Of a stretch of DNA of 64,000 bases, positions 1 through 32,117 are shown one piece after another; the stretch's first letter is position 1, and each line of letters opens with the position of its first letter. The position numbers and the translations under genes were made by a program. Source of the DNA: Tubiluchus corallicola (lineage: Eukaryota > Priapulida > Priapulimorpha > Priapulimorphida > Tubiluchidae); assembly GCA_030141605.1 (NCBI GenBank), contig JAQGDQ010000312.1, forward strand, positions 1 through 64,000. The letters are read 5' to 3'. Under the pieces are notes generated by a model. That model did no database searches. It was not told the DNA's origin and worked only from the letters and a program-made list of their open reading frames with translations.

Positions 1-3000
1 ATGAAGACATAGACCTGAGTGCTGAAGACCAGAACTTTGCCGTCGTGAGTTCACGGAACGCAGTGCACTGTGCTACAATCTTGATACAACAGGTAGATTT
101 TCTGGTGAATTCATAAATACTTTTGAAAAAAATTCTCACAGCAAAGAAATTGAAAACAATGGTGTTTCAGTCCACCTCTCTAGTCTAGACTATCTACAGG
201 TGAAATTAATCTAGAATGCAAAGTGTTGGGTTACTCCACCTATTGATACAGTCAATAAGGTATATTGCGTCAATGGGTCAATAGGGTATAAGATATTCCT
301 TTATAAGGGACCACCAACACCGGTCCCGATTTTTCGTAACGTTTTTCCTTCGTGTATAAGGTACTCGGATATAAGGGACTTTCTGTTATAATGGACGATA
401 TATTCAGGGCCGCGTAATAGAAACCCTCGGAAATTACCTCGCATGTATATAAGGAGGGATCCTATGATCAAAACGAAATTGATCGATTTTTAACCTCAAT
501 TTTTCGCAAACTCGGCCTTCAAACAGCTCGGTTTCTGCAGTCACATACATCTCTCATCACTGAAGGAGCTTCCTACATACCGTTTGCACTGAATGTGTAG
601 CAATAATCCATAAAAATATTGGTAAAAGTACAGGTCTAGATACACCCTCGGTTTAACTCAACTTCGGCTATAAGGGACAATTTTTTCTGTTAGGGAGGAG
701 TCCTTTATATCCCCTAGGTTGACTGTATGTTATTTCAAACACCAATTACCACTGTTGTGGAATCCATTTTTCCTGAAGTTTAGAAAGCAAATCATGTTTG
801 TGATGTCACAATATTGAAAATTGATAAAAATTTATTACATGAACAATGGGAACAGGAACAGCATCATCTCGAAACAGACTTTTTTATAGAGTTACTTCGC
901 AAGTAATACTATAAAGCGCACCGACAATTGGTGCTAATTTTTGTGAATTTTAAAATGTAAATAACTTTGCAGAAAATGCCAAACACGAAAGAGCACAATG
1001 ACAGAAACGACATATCTGTGCTTGCAAACCAAAACCGTCCAAAAGTCGGCATAGTTAAAATTACGTTATGATGCTTCAAAGTAGAAAGCACCAAAAATTT
1101 GGTCAAATGTCGTTTCTTTATTTTTATGAAAACAAATGCTAAATATCTGGGACTTTTATATTCTAGCATCAATTTATCAAAAAAAAACTTATATTTTCAA
1201 ACTCCGATTGCAGCTCATGGAAGCAGTCATTTTGCTTCAGGTTTTTCCTGTTGACAAGCCCCTGTGTAGATCTTCGTCAGGAAGAGCCATCTCCTGGATT
1301 TAAACATAACTTCAATGTGTTCTTACGAAGTCCATAGCAACCAACATTTGTGCGGTCGCTAAGTGTTTTGTAGAAACACAACAAAAAACAATGGCTGACT
1401 TTAACATATTCATTTAACATTTAACAAGATTACGTTTTTGAGTGTGCAGCCTGCACCTCAACTTCAGCATGGATTATCTCAGCTTGGAAATAACATAGAG
1501 TGATGAGCTTGGTATCAAAATTATCCTCATGAAATAGAGATTCAGAATATTTGAACAACTAGAAAAGCTTAATTGCGGACTTATGGATGATTTTGCTATG
1601 CAAGCACACATATAGCCTAAAGTAAAATAAAGTTCTCAAAAAGAAGAAACATGAAAGCCATTGTTCACCACAACACAATGTAGAGAACACATTGGCTCAC
1701 TTTGCCAATTTAGTACTGGTGTAACCAATGCACAGGAACGAATGCACATATTACACCAATAAACTAACAGCTAATTAGTCGAAGGAGGAGACATTGAAAG
1801 ACTGTGGTACAGCTGTGATTTGAACCCAGAAACTTGTACTCTCGTGGCTCAAAAACATGTTTGTTGAAAATTTGATTTGGTGAAATGAGCAAAAGCAGCG
1901 CAATTACGAACTAGAGTGTCGTAAAAATTCACTATATTCGTCCTGCCATAGCAAGCGCGCCACAGTGAATTTATTTTAGTTATAACTAATGCTGTTTTAA
2001 GCTCACATTTTCATAAAGAAGCCAGTTTATGGAGTTTAACAATTTGGTTTAATACTCATTTTCTATTTTGAAGTCTTAAAGCAAAACCCGACCCAATTTT
2101 AAACTTTAAGTCAAAACAACCTATTCTTTAATTGCCACATAAACACGATTTCATGTTCGTGTGCCACTAGTTCTTTGGCGTTACACGCATTTCATCATTC
2201 GCTAGTTAGACGGGCACCAGCGCCTGTATTTCGGAAAACGTTGCACAAGAAGCAGGTGCTGTACCTCTCAGTTCAGATGTGTTAGTTTGTGATGAACTAC
2301 GCACATCCGACAGCTCATGCGTGAGTAAAGCGGTAAATTTGAAACTTGAATTTTTATATTGAAACTTGCCTAGTTTCAGTACAATACACAAATTCTCTTA
2401 CAATAGCACTGTACTTCAACTTTCGCTTTCGCAAACACGTGCAACACGCTCGTGGAATATTTTTGTGGTTGAAAATAATGTTAATTTGTGATGTCATCAA
2501 TAATTGTGCTCGCCTGCCATTAATCAAGTGTTTAGTTTATTATTCAATTATCAGAAACGCTTTTGCAATATTAATTATGTTAAAATGTATACTTTTTACC
2601 GCACTTGAAAATGGGATAGTATATGCAAAATCATCCTGTCTTCCTTTAAATTTCCGGTTTTGTTTATAATTATGCTAATAATGATTGCTTAAACTAAAAG
2701 GATTGGCTTTGCCATAATAAAGTGCATTCATCTGCTTTTTCTTTACTTTGGTAATATAATAATAATAATAGTATAATAATAATAATAATAATAATCTTTA
2801 TTTAAAGTCGGCTTTTGGGTCAACAATTAACATTAGCTCAAAGAGCTATTATCGCCGACTGTAAATAACGACCTACAACTACATAACAGAGACTATTGTT
2901 ACCCCACTTTTACCCTAAATACCACGCGTCAGGCAGGGCAACGGCAGGTACCATTTTTAAAGTCTTTGGTATTACCCGGCCGCTGGTTCGAACTCACGAC

Positions 3001-3949
3001 CTCCCAGGCGGAAAGCAGACGCATTTCCACTAGACTAAACCATCTGGTCTTAAAATGGTCTTAATTTTAACCAGGACTTAAACCGTCTGGTCTTAATGGT
3101 GGTTTTTAAAATGTTGTTAGAGTTTATAGAATTTGTTCATTTGCTTTTCTGCAGATAGAACAGATTCTGGGTGATGTTGAATGGATCATATCAATGTTAA
3201 AGTCACGCCTGGGTAAAGGCAATGATGCGTATCAGCACGAGAAACAAGTGATACAACAGCTAGGGATGACCATACAGTGTGTATGCGAGTTGGCTCAGTC
3301 GGCCGTACCCGTTGGCAACTGCCAGGATCTGCTGCTTCGTTCCTCCGCGAAGCTGTACAACGTCCTCGCGAGCCTCGCCAAATATTATGTCGCGGTTTGC
3401 GCCGGCGACGCCAGAAGCATCTGCTGCCGTTACGAGAAACTCGTCAAGTTGTCGGGCGCAAACCTCACAAATTTAGTCTATCCGATGATTACGTACATAC
3501 AGACGACGCAGTCGGAGCGCATCCAACAGGCGGCGGATAAGGCGAGGAAAAAGAAAACGGGCGAAAATGCCGCCGGTGGCAAAGCCGTTGCCGTTAAGAC
3601 GTCCAAGTCAATACCGAACCTGGTGTTTGCCGTTGAGCAGTACGAACGTTTCCTGATTCAACTAGGAAAGAAATGCAAAGTCGATCTGATGGCTCACTTC
3701 AAGATGAGCACTGCCCGAGATTTCCGCATTGACACCAGCGCCCTCAATGCGGCGTTGGGCGAACAGAGCGATGACGACCATGATGATGATGACAACGATA
3801 CTAGTATTAGTGACGAAAATCGGCCGACTGCTGAAGTAACGGCCACAAACTTGCAGGACGCTCGAGTTACGCAGACTATCGGTGAACCTCCTGCAAAGAA
3901 ACTACGTGCCGGTCTTGCCAGCAAGCGTAGCAAACTCAGGCGAGAGTAG
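1..3949 (+). CDS. FANCI: FANCI, last two exons (5' part outside window)
   Basis: Fanconi anaemia group I protein, partner of FANCD2 in the ID2 clamp that is monoubiquitinated during DNA interstrand cross-link repair in the nucleus. Two exons are visible. Exon 1-92 ends at a GT donor (ATACAACAG|GTAGAT). Exon 3155-3949 follows an AG acceptor (TTTTCTGCAG) and runs in the same phase to TAG at 3947-3949. The last exon encodes 264 residues and matches the vertebrate FANCI C-terminus: EKLVKLSG, the block IPNLVFAVEQYERFLIQL, then MSTARDFRI. It ends with an acidic stretch (DDDHDDDDND) and a basic tail (PAKKLR...KRSKLRRE) that could act as a nuclear localisation signal. The 3.1-kb intron holds a MITE and a SINE. 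The gene is convergent with KATNAL2. Family assignment is firm; only about 294 codons are present. Confidence 0.93.
249..725. mobile_element. pogo/Tigger-like MITE in FANCI intron
   Basis: The left end is TA-CAGTCAATAAGG and the right end is CCTAGGTTGACTG-TA, so the termini are inverted (CAGTCAA...TTGACTG) and flanked by a TA dinucleotide, the Tc1/mariner-pogo target duplication. Beyond the first seven bases the terminal repeats are imperfect; both contain runs of the type TATAAGGGAC. There is no transposase ORF, so the element is non-autonomous. Confidence 0.5.
726..2754. other. FANCI intron, no gene seen
   Basis: AT-rich intron sequence. On the minus strand near 1795-1850 there is a Pol III B-box-like motif (GGGTTCAAATC), which may mark an old tRNA-derived SINE. 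The short ORFs here have no recognisable similarity and I do not call them genes. Confidence 0.5.
2755..3050 (-). mobile_element. tRNA-derived SINE, copy 1
   Basis: Read on the minus strand it begins with a tRNA-like head: an A-box-like TAGTCTAGTGG and a B box GAGTTCGAACC. A unique body follows (GCCCTGCCTGACGCG, later AATTGTTGACCC), and it ends in an (ATT)n tail at 2755-2797. A second copy with the same head, body and tail lies at 29011-29300, also on the minus strand, which proves a dispersed family. Confidence 0.82.
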
Positions 3950-4198
3950 CTCCGTCGATGCTATGATATACAGTCTTTTACTGCCATACTCGATTTTTGT
4001 AAAAATGATGTAAATGTGTTTCAGTATAGTCCAGTAATTCACCATTTAGTACTCTCAATCAGTATGTTATCAAGATTTACATCTAAAGTTTTGTTTATTA
4101 CAAATTTAAGTTTATTATTTACTGTTTACCATAAATGAATGGTAGATTGCTGTTAGCTTATTTATCATCTTTACACGTTTGATATTAAGTTTTCAAAA

Positions 4199-4204
4199 AA
4201 TAAA
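4199..4204 (+). promoter_or_regulatory. FANCI poly(A) signal
   Basis: AATAAA about 250 nt downstream of the FANCI stop codon, in AT-rich 3' UTR sequence. Confidence 0.6.
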
Positions 4205-4307
4205 TCTGAAAGGTAGTCATGATTATGTACTGTTGTAGTTCGTATTAACTTTTTTAATTATTATAATAATTACTTTAATGTGTAAAATTTAATTTGGTGT
4301 TGAAAAG

Positions 4308-5262
4308 CAAATTTTGTACAATCAAACCTTTGGGACCTTGTACATTCAAACCTTTAGGACTCAAGCCTTTGGGACCTTGTATAATCAAACCTTTGGGACC
4401 TTGTATAATCAAACCTTTAGGACTCAAACCTTTGGGACCTTGTATAATCAAACCTTTGGGACCTTGTACAATCAAACCTTTAGGACCTTGTACATTCAAA
4501 CCTTTAGGACTCAAGCTTTTGGGACCTTGTACAATCAAACGTTTAGGACTAAAACCTTTGGGTGCTTGTACAATCAAACCTTTAACACTCAAACCTTTGG
4601 GACTTTTTACAATCAAACCTTTGGGACTCAGACCTTTAAGACCTTGTACAATCAAGCCTTTAGGACTCGAACCTTTGGGACCTTGTACAATCAAGCCTTT
4701 AGGACTCAAACCTTTGGGACCTTGTACATTCAAACCTTTAGGACTCACGCCTTTGGGACCTTGTACAATCAAACCTTTAGGACCTTGTACATTCAAACCT
4801 TTAGGACTCAAGCCTTTGGGACCTTGTACAATCAAACCTTTAGGACTCAAACATTTGGGACCTTGTACAATGAAACCTTTAGGATGCAAACCTTTGGGCC
4901 CTTGTACAATCAAACCTTTAGGACTCAAACCTTTGGGACCTTGTACAATCAAACCTTTAGCATTCAAGCCTTTGGGATCTTGTACAATCAAACCTTTAGG
5001 ACTCAAACTTTTGGGACCTTGTACAATCAAACCTTTGGGACCTCGTACAATCAAACCTTTAGGACTCAAACTTTTGGGACCTTGTACAATCAAACCTTTA
5101 GCGTTCAAACCTTTAGGACTCAAACTTTTTGGACCTTGTACAATCAAATCTTTAGCGTTCAAACCTTTGGGACCTCGTACAATCAAACCTTTAGGACTCA
5201 GACTTTTGGGACCTTGTACAATCAAACGTTTAGGACTCAAACCTTTGGGACCTTGTACAATC
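4308..5262. repeat. minisatellite, units of 24 and 39 bp
   Basis: Tandem units built around TTGTACAATCAAACCTTT, with GGGACC or GGACTCAAACC joining them. Unit lengths are multiples of three (about 24 or 39 bp), so frames stay open for more than 320 codons on both strands. The repeated core resembles the end of the MITE next to it (TACAGTCAAACCTC). I consider it non-coding. Confidence 0.93.
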
Positions 5263-5409
5263 AAAGTTGGCATTAAGCAAGTTTAACATAATAACAAGGC
5301 ACATTAATACATGCATATCTATGCAAACAGACGTTTTCTTTTGCCAAAAATTTGGACGATAAGCAAATTTGGCATTACAAAAAGGGGGCATTATTACGAG
5401 GTTTGACTG
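5263..5409. mobile_element. pogo-like MITE, right half
   Basis: It ends in GAGGTTTGACTG followed by TA, and contains GCCAAAAATTTGG and GGCATTATTACGAGG. The same motifs, in the same order, occur in the more complete element at 31861-32117. The left terminus is missing and merges with the minisatellite at 4308-5262. Confidence 0.6.
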
Positions 5410-5513
5410 TAGTTCACATTTAAACAAATAAAGCTTTTGTGTTCATATTTACACTGAATAAGGTTACTTAGAACACACAAACAAACCAATTTTTAGAGAA
5501 AGTGAGTAATTCA

Positions 5514-5519
5514 TTTATT
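5514..5519 (-). promoter_or_regulatory. candidate KATNAL2 poly(A) signal
   Basis: AATAAA on the minus strand, about 270 nt downstream of the KATNAL2 stop codon and the first good candidate in the 3' flank. Confidence 0.4.
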
Positions 5520-5787
5520 AAACATAAAAAGATTCCTTTTGGCTCGAGAAACTTTAATTCTCCAGCTTTTTCTTGATTTTATACTTGAACAAGTAATATT
5601 CTCATATAAGCAAGTCTAATATAGATGAAGCCTGCAATAATATCCACTATGATCCACATTGAATTGACGCAATAACAATCCATCTACACAGTACAAAATA
5701 TTGAAATCAACTAGACAAGTGTTATTTGAACTTCACACAATATAAGGCACAGTTTCAAAGTGAGACGACTGACTGCAATAAGCGAAT

Positions 5788-27910
<22,123 letters not shown>

Positions 27911-29010
27911 TTTGCTGTTAGAAGTAGCACACTAGAACAAAATACGCCTTTCACGCGTGTATTCAATAAAAAGTAATATTTTTGGAACTTTTATCAGTAC
28001 TCTAGTAACATGATTTACGCCGATTGTCTGTTGCTAACGTCACCAACGACGCATACATTGTGCTGCCATCGCTTAGTGTAACAGGCAACCAAAATAATTT
28101 CCTCTATTCTTATGCAAAGCAGAAGCACATAATTTTACCAGTGTTGCATGTTTGATTGCAGTGATTAAAGGGCATTGTAAAAAGGTTATATTGGTAGTAC
28201 GTGGCAAGTTGACATTGGCAACAGCTTTGTGCCTTTATCACAGATTTGAGTTAATTTTGACTTTGAGCACTTGTCACTCGAGCAGCACTACATGCCACGC
28301 ATTGTTGATAAAATGGACGTTTATTTACATTTTATACGGAGTGCTTCTGCTGTTCTGCTAGCCACTTCCGGATAAGGACAATGTTGGTATATTATTGTTG
28401 ATTATGGTCAAACAACTTCATTAATTAGTTTTATGCTACCAATATGTAATTATTACAGTATCAGCGTAATCATGTGGAGCACAGCAATCCTTCAGACGAA
28501 CACAAGTCAGAATATTTGAAAAATATGAATGCTTTTATGAGTGCATGAGTTCTTAAATCTGCTTTCTACAAGTTTTACGGATTTACTAATGATCTAAATG
28601 GTCAATAATTGTGAATAATTTGCAAATTATTTGGATGTGTATACCACACTAGGCTATAGTAACCAAAAAGCTTTTTCCAATAAATATCAGGTTATAGACT
28701 TTTTACATATAAACCTATACAGCAGACACCAGGAGTCAGCAATCAAGATCACCACCTATTTAGTGAGGATGTACTAACACTTATAATTTAAAAAATAACT
28801 CATGACCTTGTTGTAGGTGAAGAGGTGCGTAGTAGTTCGATGTTAGCCAAGCCAAAACAGAAGCATGGCAAAACCAATTTATGTGACTTTCATCAATGCA
28901 ATTTTAGCCATTTCATTTGTCCACCACGTTTTGTCTTGTTTCTATTTCAAAGTTAGAGCAAGGATACTTTAGGGAGAACTGAGTTAGCAAAGGTGATCAG
29001 TAGAAAAGAA
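27911..29010. other. KATNAL2 5' flank
   Basis: Holds the presumed 5' UTR and promoter of KATNAL2 (just above 27910). I see no TATA-type core promoter that I would call. A 69-codon open frame on the plus strand (28152-28361) shows no known domain. Confidence 0.4.
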
Positions 29011-29300
29011 AGAGATGTAATAATAATAATCTTTATTTAAATTTAACTTTTTGAATGAACAATTAACATAAGCTCCAAAGAGCTTTTGGGCAGACTGTAA
29101 ATTACAGTCTATAGCTACATAACAAAGACTATTAATATCCCACTTCTACCCTTATGTACCACGCACCAGACAGGGCAACAGCACGTACCATTTTTAAAGT
29201 ATTTGGTTATGACGCAAGTATTTGGCTGCAGTATCGAACTCACAACCTCTCAGATGGAAAGCGAACGCGTTACTACTAGACTAAATCATCTGATGGTTAA
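29011..29300 (-). mobile_element. tRNA-derived SINE, copy 2
   Basis: Same family and orientation as 2755-3050: head TTTAGTCTAGTAG...GAGTTCGA, body with CAGGGCAACAGCACGTACC on the plus strand and AACAATTAACATAAGCTC, and an (ATT)n tail at 29017-29033. More diverged in the B box than copy 1. Confidence 0.82.
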
Positions 29301-31043
29301 TGACACAAATGGCAAATGCAAAGACTTAATTCGTGATTACTAAGCAGAGCTTGCGACAAACGTGCTCTGATTTCATACAAGTATAAAGAAAACGGCTTAT
29401 TATATGGAGTATTATCTATAATATTGAATGAAAATAGGGGCTGCTGCAGTTTCACAGTACTTATACAGGAGTCACCACTTATGCATTCGAATCTAATTTC
29501 TTGTGAAGACGCCTGTGGCTATTGCAGGGGGCGCTATGAGAGGACAAAAACCATCACTCCTCGGCAACAATAAATTGATGATGGTTTTGGAAATTTTAGA
29601 ATAGGCAAAAATAAAGGAGCAAAGAAAACCAAGTGAACTCTCCAAGCATATACAGCTTTTTAAAGATGTGTAAGAAAATCAGTCATTAATGCCTAACATT
29701 TTTCTATTGGTAAAAATTGTCATAATTCATATGAACAATCCTGAGCAAACAGATAATGAGATTATGAGTGTTTCATGTTACGTATTATTTAAATTACATT
29801 ACGGTGATAAAATAGCTGAGTAGACCTAGTGCATTGTTAATATTGGCTGAAACGTAAAACAGTGCCATGTTTGGTCAGCAAATTGTAAATAACGCTTTGT
29901 AAATGTGATCCAATTGATTACCGATTTTCATCGTGTTAGATATGCTGGATATTGTGTGGCGATCCAAAGTAAAGAAACGCAACTATAATAAAGTGATTTT
30001 TGCATATTGCCACATGATCTTTAGAATTCTTTACCAGTTATCTTTATTTTTGGTTACATAGTTTGATAGATCTGTTAGAAAAATTGCATCTAGGCCTGTC
30101 TGGTACTGGGAACGTTACCAGTAACCACTACTTTTGTTAACAGGTAGGCAACAAGCAGCTTCCGTAGAACAGTATTGTATCTTGCACTATATATCTAGAT
30201 AAGCACCTAGGGTACTTGCACTGGCCATTATCCCTCCAAACTCTCCATGGGGAAAAACCGAAATTTGTGCTCTGTAGTAAACATGCGTAGACATTACCAT
30301 CACAAGCCTAGGCCTAAAGAAATGACAGAAATAGCTATTTGAAATTTTTAGGTGTTACCCCCAAGAAAAAAGTCAAGAAAAACTCCAGCTCTGGATGATA
30401 TTGATAACTAATTAATGATATCGTTAGTTACCAGTTGATTTGAGAATAGTGTTGAACTCCATTACTGCCTCGGTAGCTTCCTAATGTATATACCAACGAG
30501 ATCCGATCAAGACCGGATTGCTCATTATGAAGGCTCAGCTCTTTTTGTGAAGTGTGTACAACAAAAACAAGAAAAACAATGTGAATAACTACTCCGTGCT
30601 GGACCTACGACAGGCACGAACACATCTGGCTTCATACTGGACCTAAGACCAGCACAAACACCCCTGGCTCTTTCTCTCGTTGATGGATGATGTACATACA
30701 TCCAAATGCGGGTGGCGCCGACACTTCTGCTAGTTCAGTATCTCAAAAGATTATTCTTCATAATCAGACAAGATTGCAGTGCAGCCACAACCATCAACAT
30801 AAGTAGGCCATGCCTTTCAGTGCTAGTTTAATGATAGCTTGTCAACAACATAAAAATTTGACAAAACGTCTGATATATTTCTAATTCAAATCCAATAATA
30901 AAGTATTCTTAGTCCAACATATTTGACTTATATTATTACTTGTAAAATATCATGTGAATGTGCAATGCACCACAATATTACAAAACAAAATGTACTTTTA
31001 CATAAATACAATAGAAGTAAAAACGTGTAAAAAATTCCCATTT
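29301..31043. other. intergenic region, no gene seen
   Basis: AT-rich sequence between the SINE and ARFRP1. It contains the 3' UTR of ARFRP1 at its upper end. No ORF with recognisable content. Confidence 0.5.
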
Positions 31044-31649
31044 TCACACAACATCTTTCACTGCCGGAGGCCTGTGAATGTTTCGTTTAACACAATTCAT
31101 CATCCAACTTATCCCTTCGTTAACACCATCACCTATTAGTGCCGAAACAGGCATCACTAAGCAATCTCTGTGTCCGATCACCTCGGGACTGCTGTTAAAC
31201 GCCGATTTTATTTCACTTATAGTCATACAATTGTCTAAATCTTGTTTATTTGCCAACACAAGAAGCGGAACTCCGCTTAGAGCTTCGTTCCCAATCATCT
31301 GATGGAATGCGTTTTTGGATTCATCAATTCTCTCCCTGTCCGTCGCATCAATCACGTATATTATCCCGTGAGACTCTGCGTAATATTTATCCCAGAGGAC
31401 TTGCAACTCCTCCTGACCTCCGAGATCCCAGAAATTCAGACGAACCGAACCGATATCAACTTTACCAATGTTCAGTCCAACCGTGCTGGTAATCTTATTC
31501 ATATTTGTGCCTTTGTAGTTCTTGTTAAATTTCGTTTTGGTCTGTTCCAGGAATGTAGTCTTTCCGGCATTGTCCAGGCCGAGTATGAGGACGCAATACT
31601 CGTCCTTCTGAACTGCCCACTTATAGAAGCCAGAAAGCAGAGTGTACAT
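31044..31649 (-). CDS. ARFRP1: ARFRP1, ARF-related small GTPase
   Basis: 201-residue small GTPase of the ARF family, orthologous to animal ARFRP1 and yeast Arl3p, which acts at the trans-Golgi upstream of ARL1 and golgin recruitment. The coding region is one uninterrupted exon and is full length for the family. G1 is GLDNAGKT (24-31), the switch region contains TSTVGLNIG (54-62), G3 is WDLGGQ (74-79), G4 is NKQD, and the C-terminus has the family-typical NIHRPP. The start MYTLL lacks the glycine-2 used for myristoylation in ARFs; in this family the Met-Tyr start is instead N-acetylated for Golgi targeting. A possible 5' UTR splice acceptor (TTTGTGTTTTAG) lies about 95 nt upstream of the ATG. 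All motifs are intact, so it is probably functional, although an intronless retrocopy cannot be excluded. Confidence 0.96.
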   Translation of the reverse strand: MYTLLSGFYKWAVQKDEYCVLILGLDNAGKTTFLEQTKTKFNKNYKGTNMNKITSTVGLNIGKVDIGSVRLNFWDLGGQEELQVLWDKYYAESHGIIYVIDATDRERIDESKNAFHQMIGNEALSGVPLLVLANKQDLDNCMTISEIKSAFNSSPEVIGHRDCLVMPVSALIGDGVNEGISWMMNCVKRNIHRPPAVKDVV

Positions 31650-31860
31650 TGTGCAAAGTTTTGCTGCTCTTGTTTTATAGTTTAGAAGCTTATGACAGTG
31701 GGTGCATTTACAATTCGTCAGACACTTATTTGGATTCCATTATCTAAAACACAAATACGGAAAAATATTTAAACATTTTCAAGTATCGTATTTGGAATAA
31801 ATTAAAAAAACAACCATATAAGAAGTAAACAAAAAAGAAGCAAATCTGAACTTTACAGTA

Positions 31861-32117
31861 CAGTCAAACCTCTTTAAGCAATTTTGCCATTATAATGAGG
31901 TGCATTAATACATCTAGGCAAGTTTTATATAGACATTTTGGTTTGCCAAAAATATGGGCACTGAGCGAGGTTGGCATTATATTGGTGGCATTATAACGAG
32001 ATTTCACTGTGTATCATTATAATCATTTATGTAAACACAGAACTTTGGTTTTGCCAAAAATATGGGTGCCAAATGAGGTTGACATTATAATGGGTTCATT
32101 ACAACGAAGTTTGACTG
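31861..32117. mobile_element. pogo-like MITE, more complete copy
   Basis: Left end TA-CAGTCAAACCTCTTTAAG, right end ACGAAGTTTGACTG; terminal repeats are inverted with one or two mismatches. Internally GCCAAAAATATGGG and GGTTGGCATTAT segments occur twice, so part of the element is duplicated. Same family as 5263-5409. Confidence 0.72.

Noticed and set aside
4275-5286. Open frames of 320-332 codons on both strands
   Set aside because: They follow from minisatellite units whose length is a multiple of three; no start context, splice sites or non-repetitive part supports a protein.
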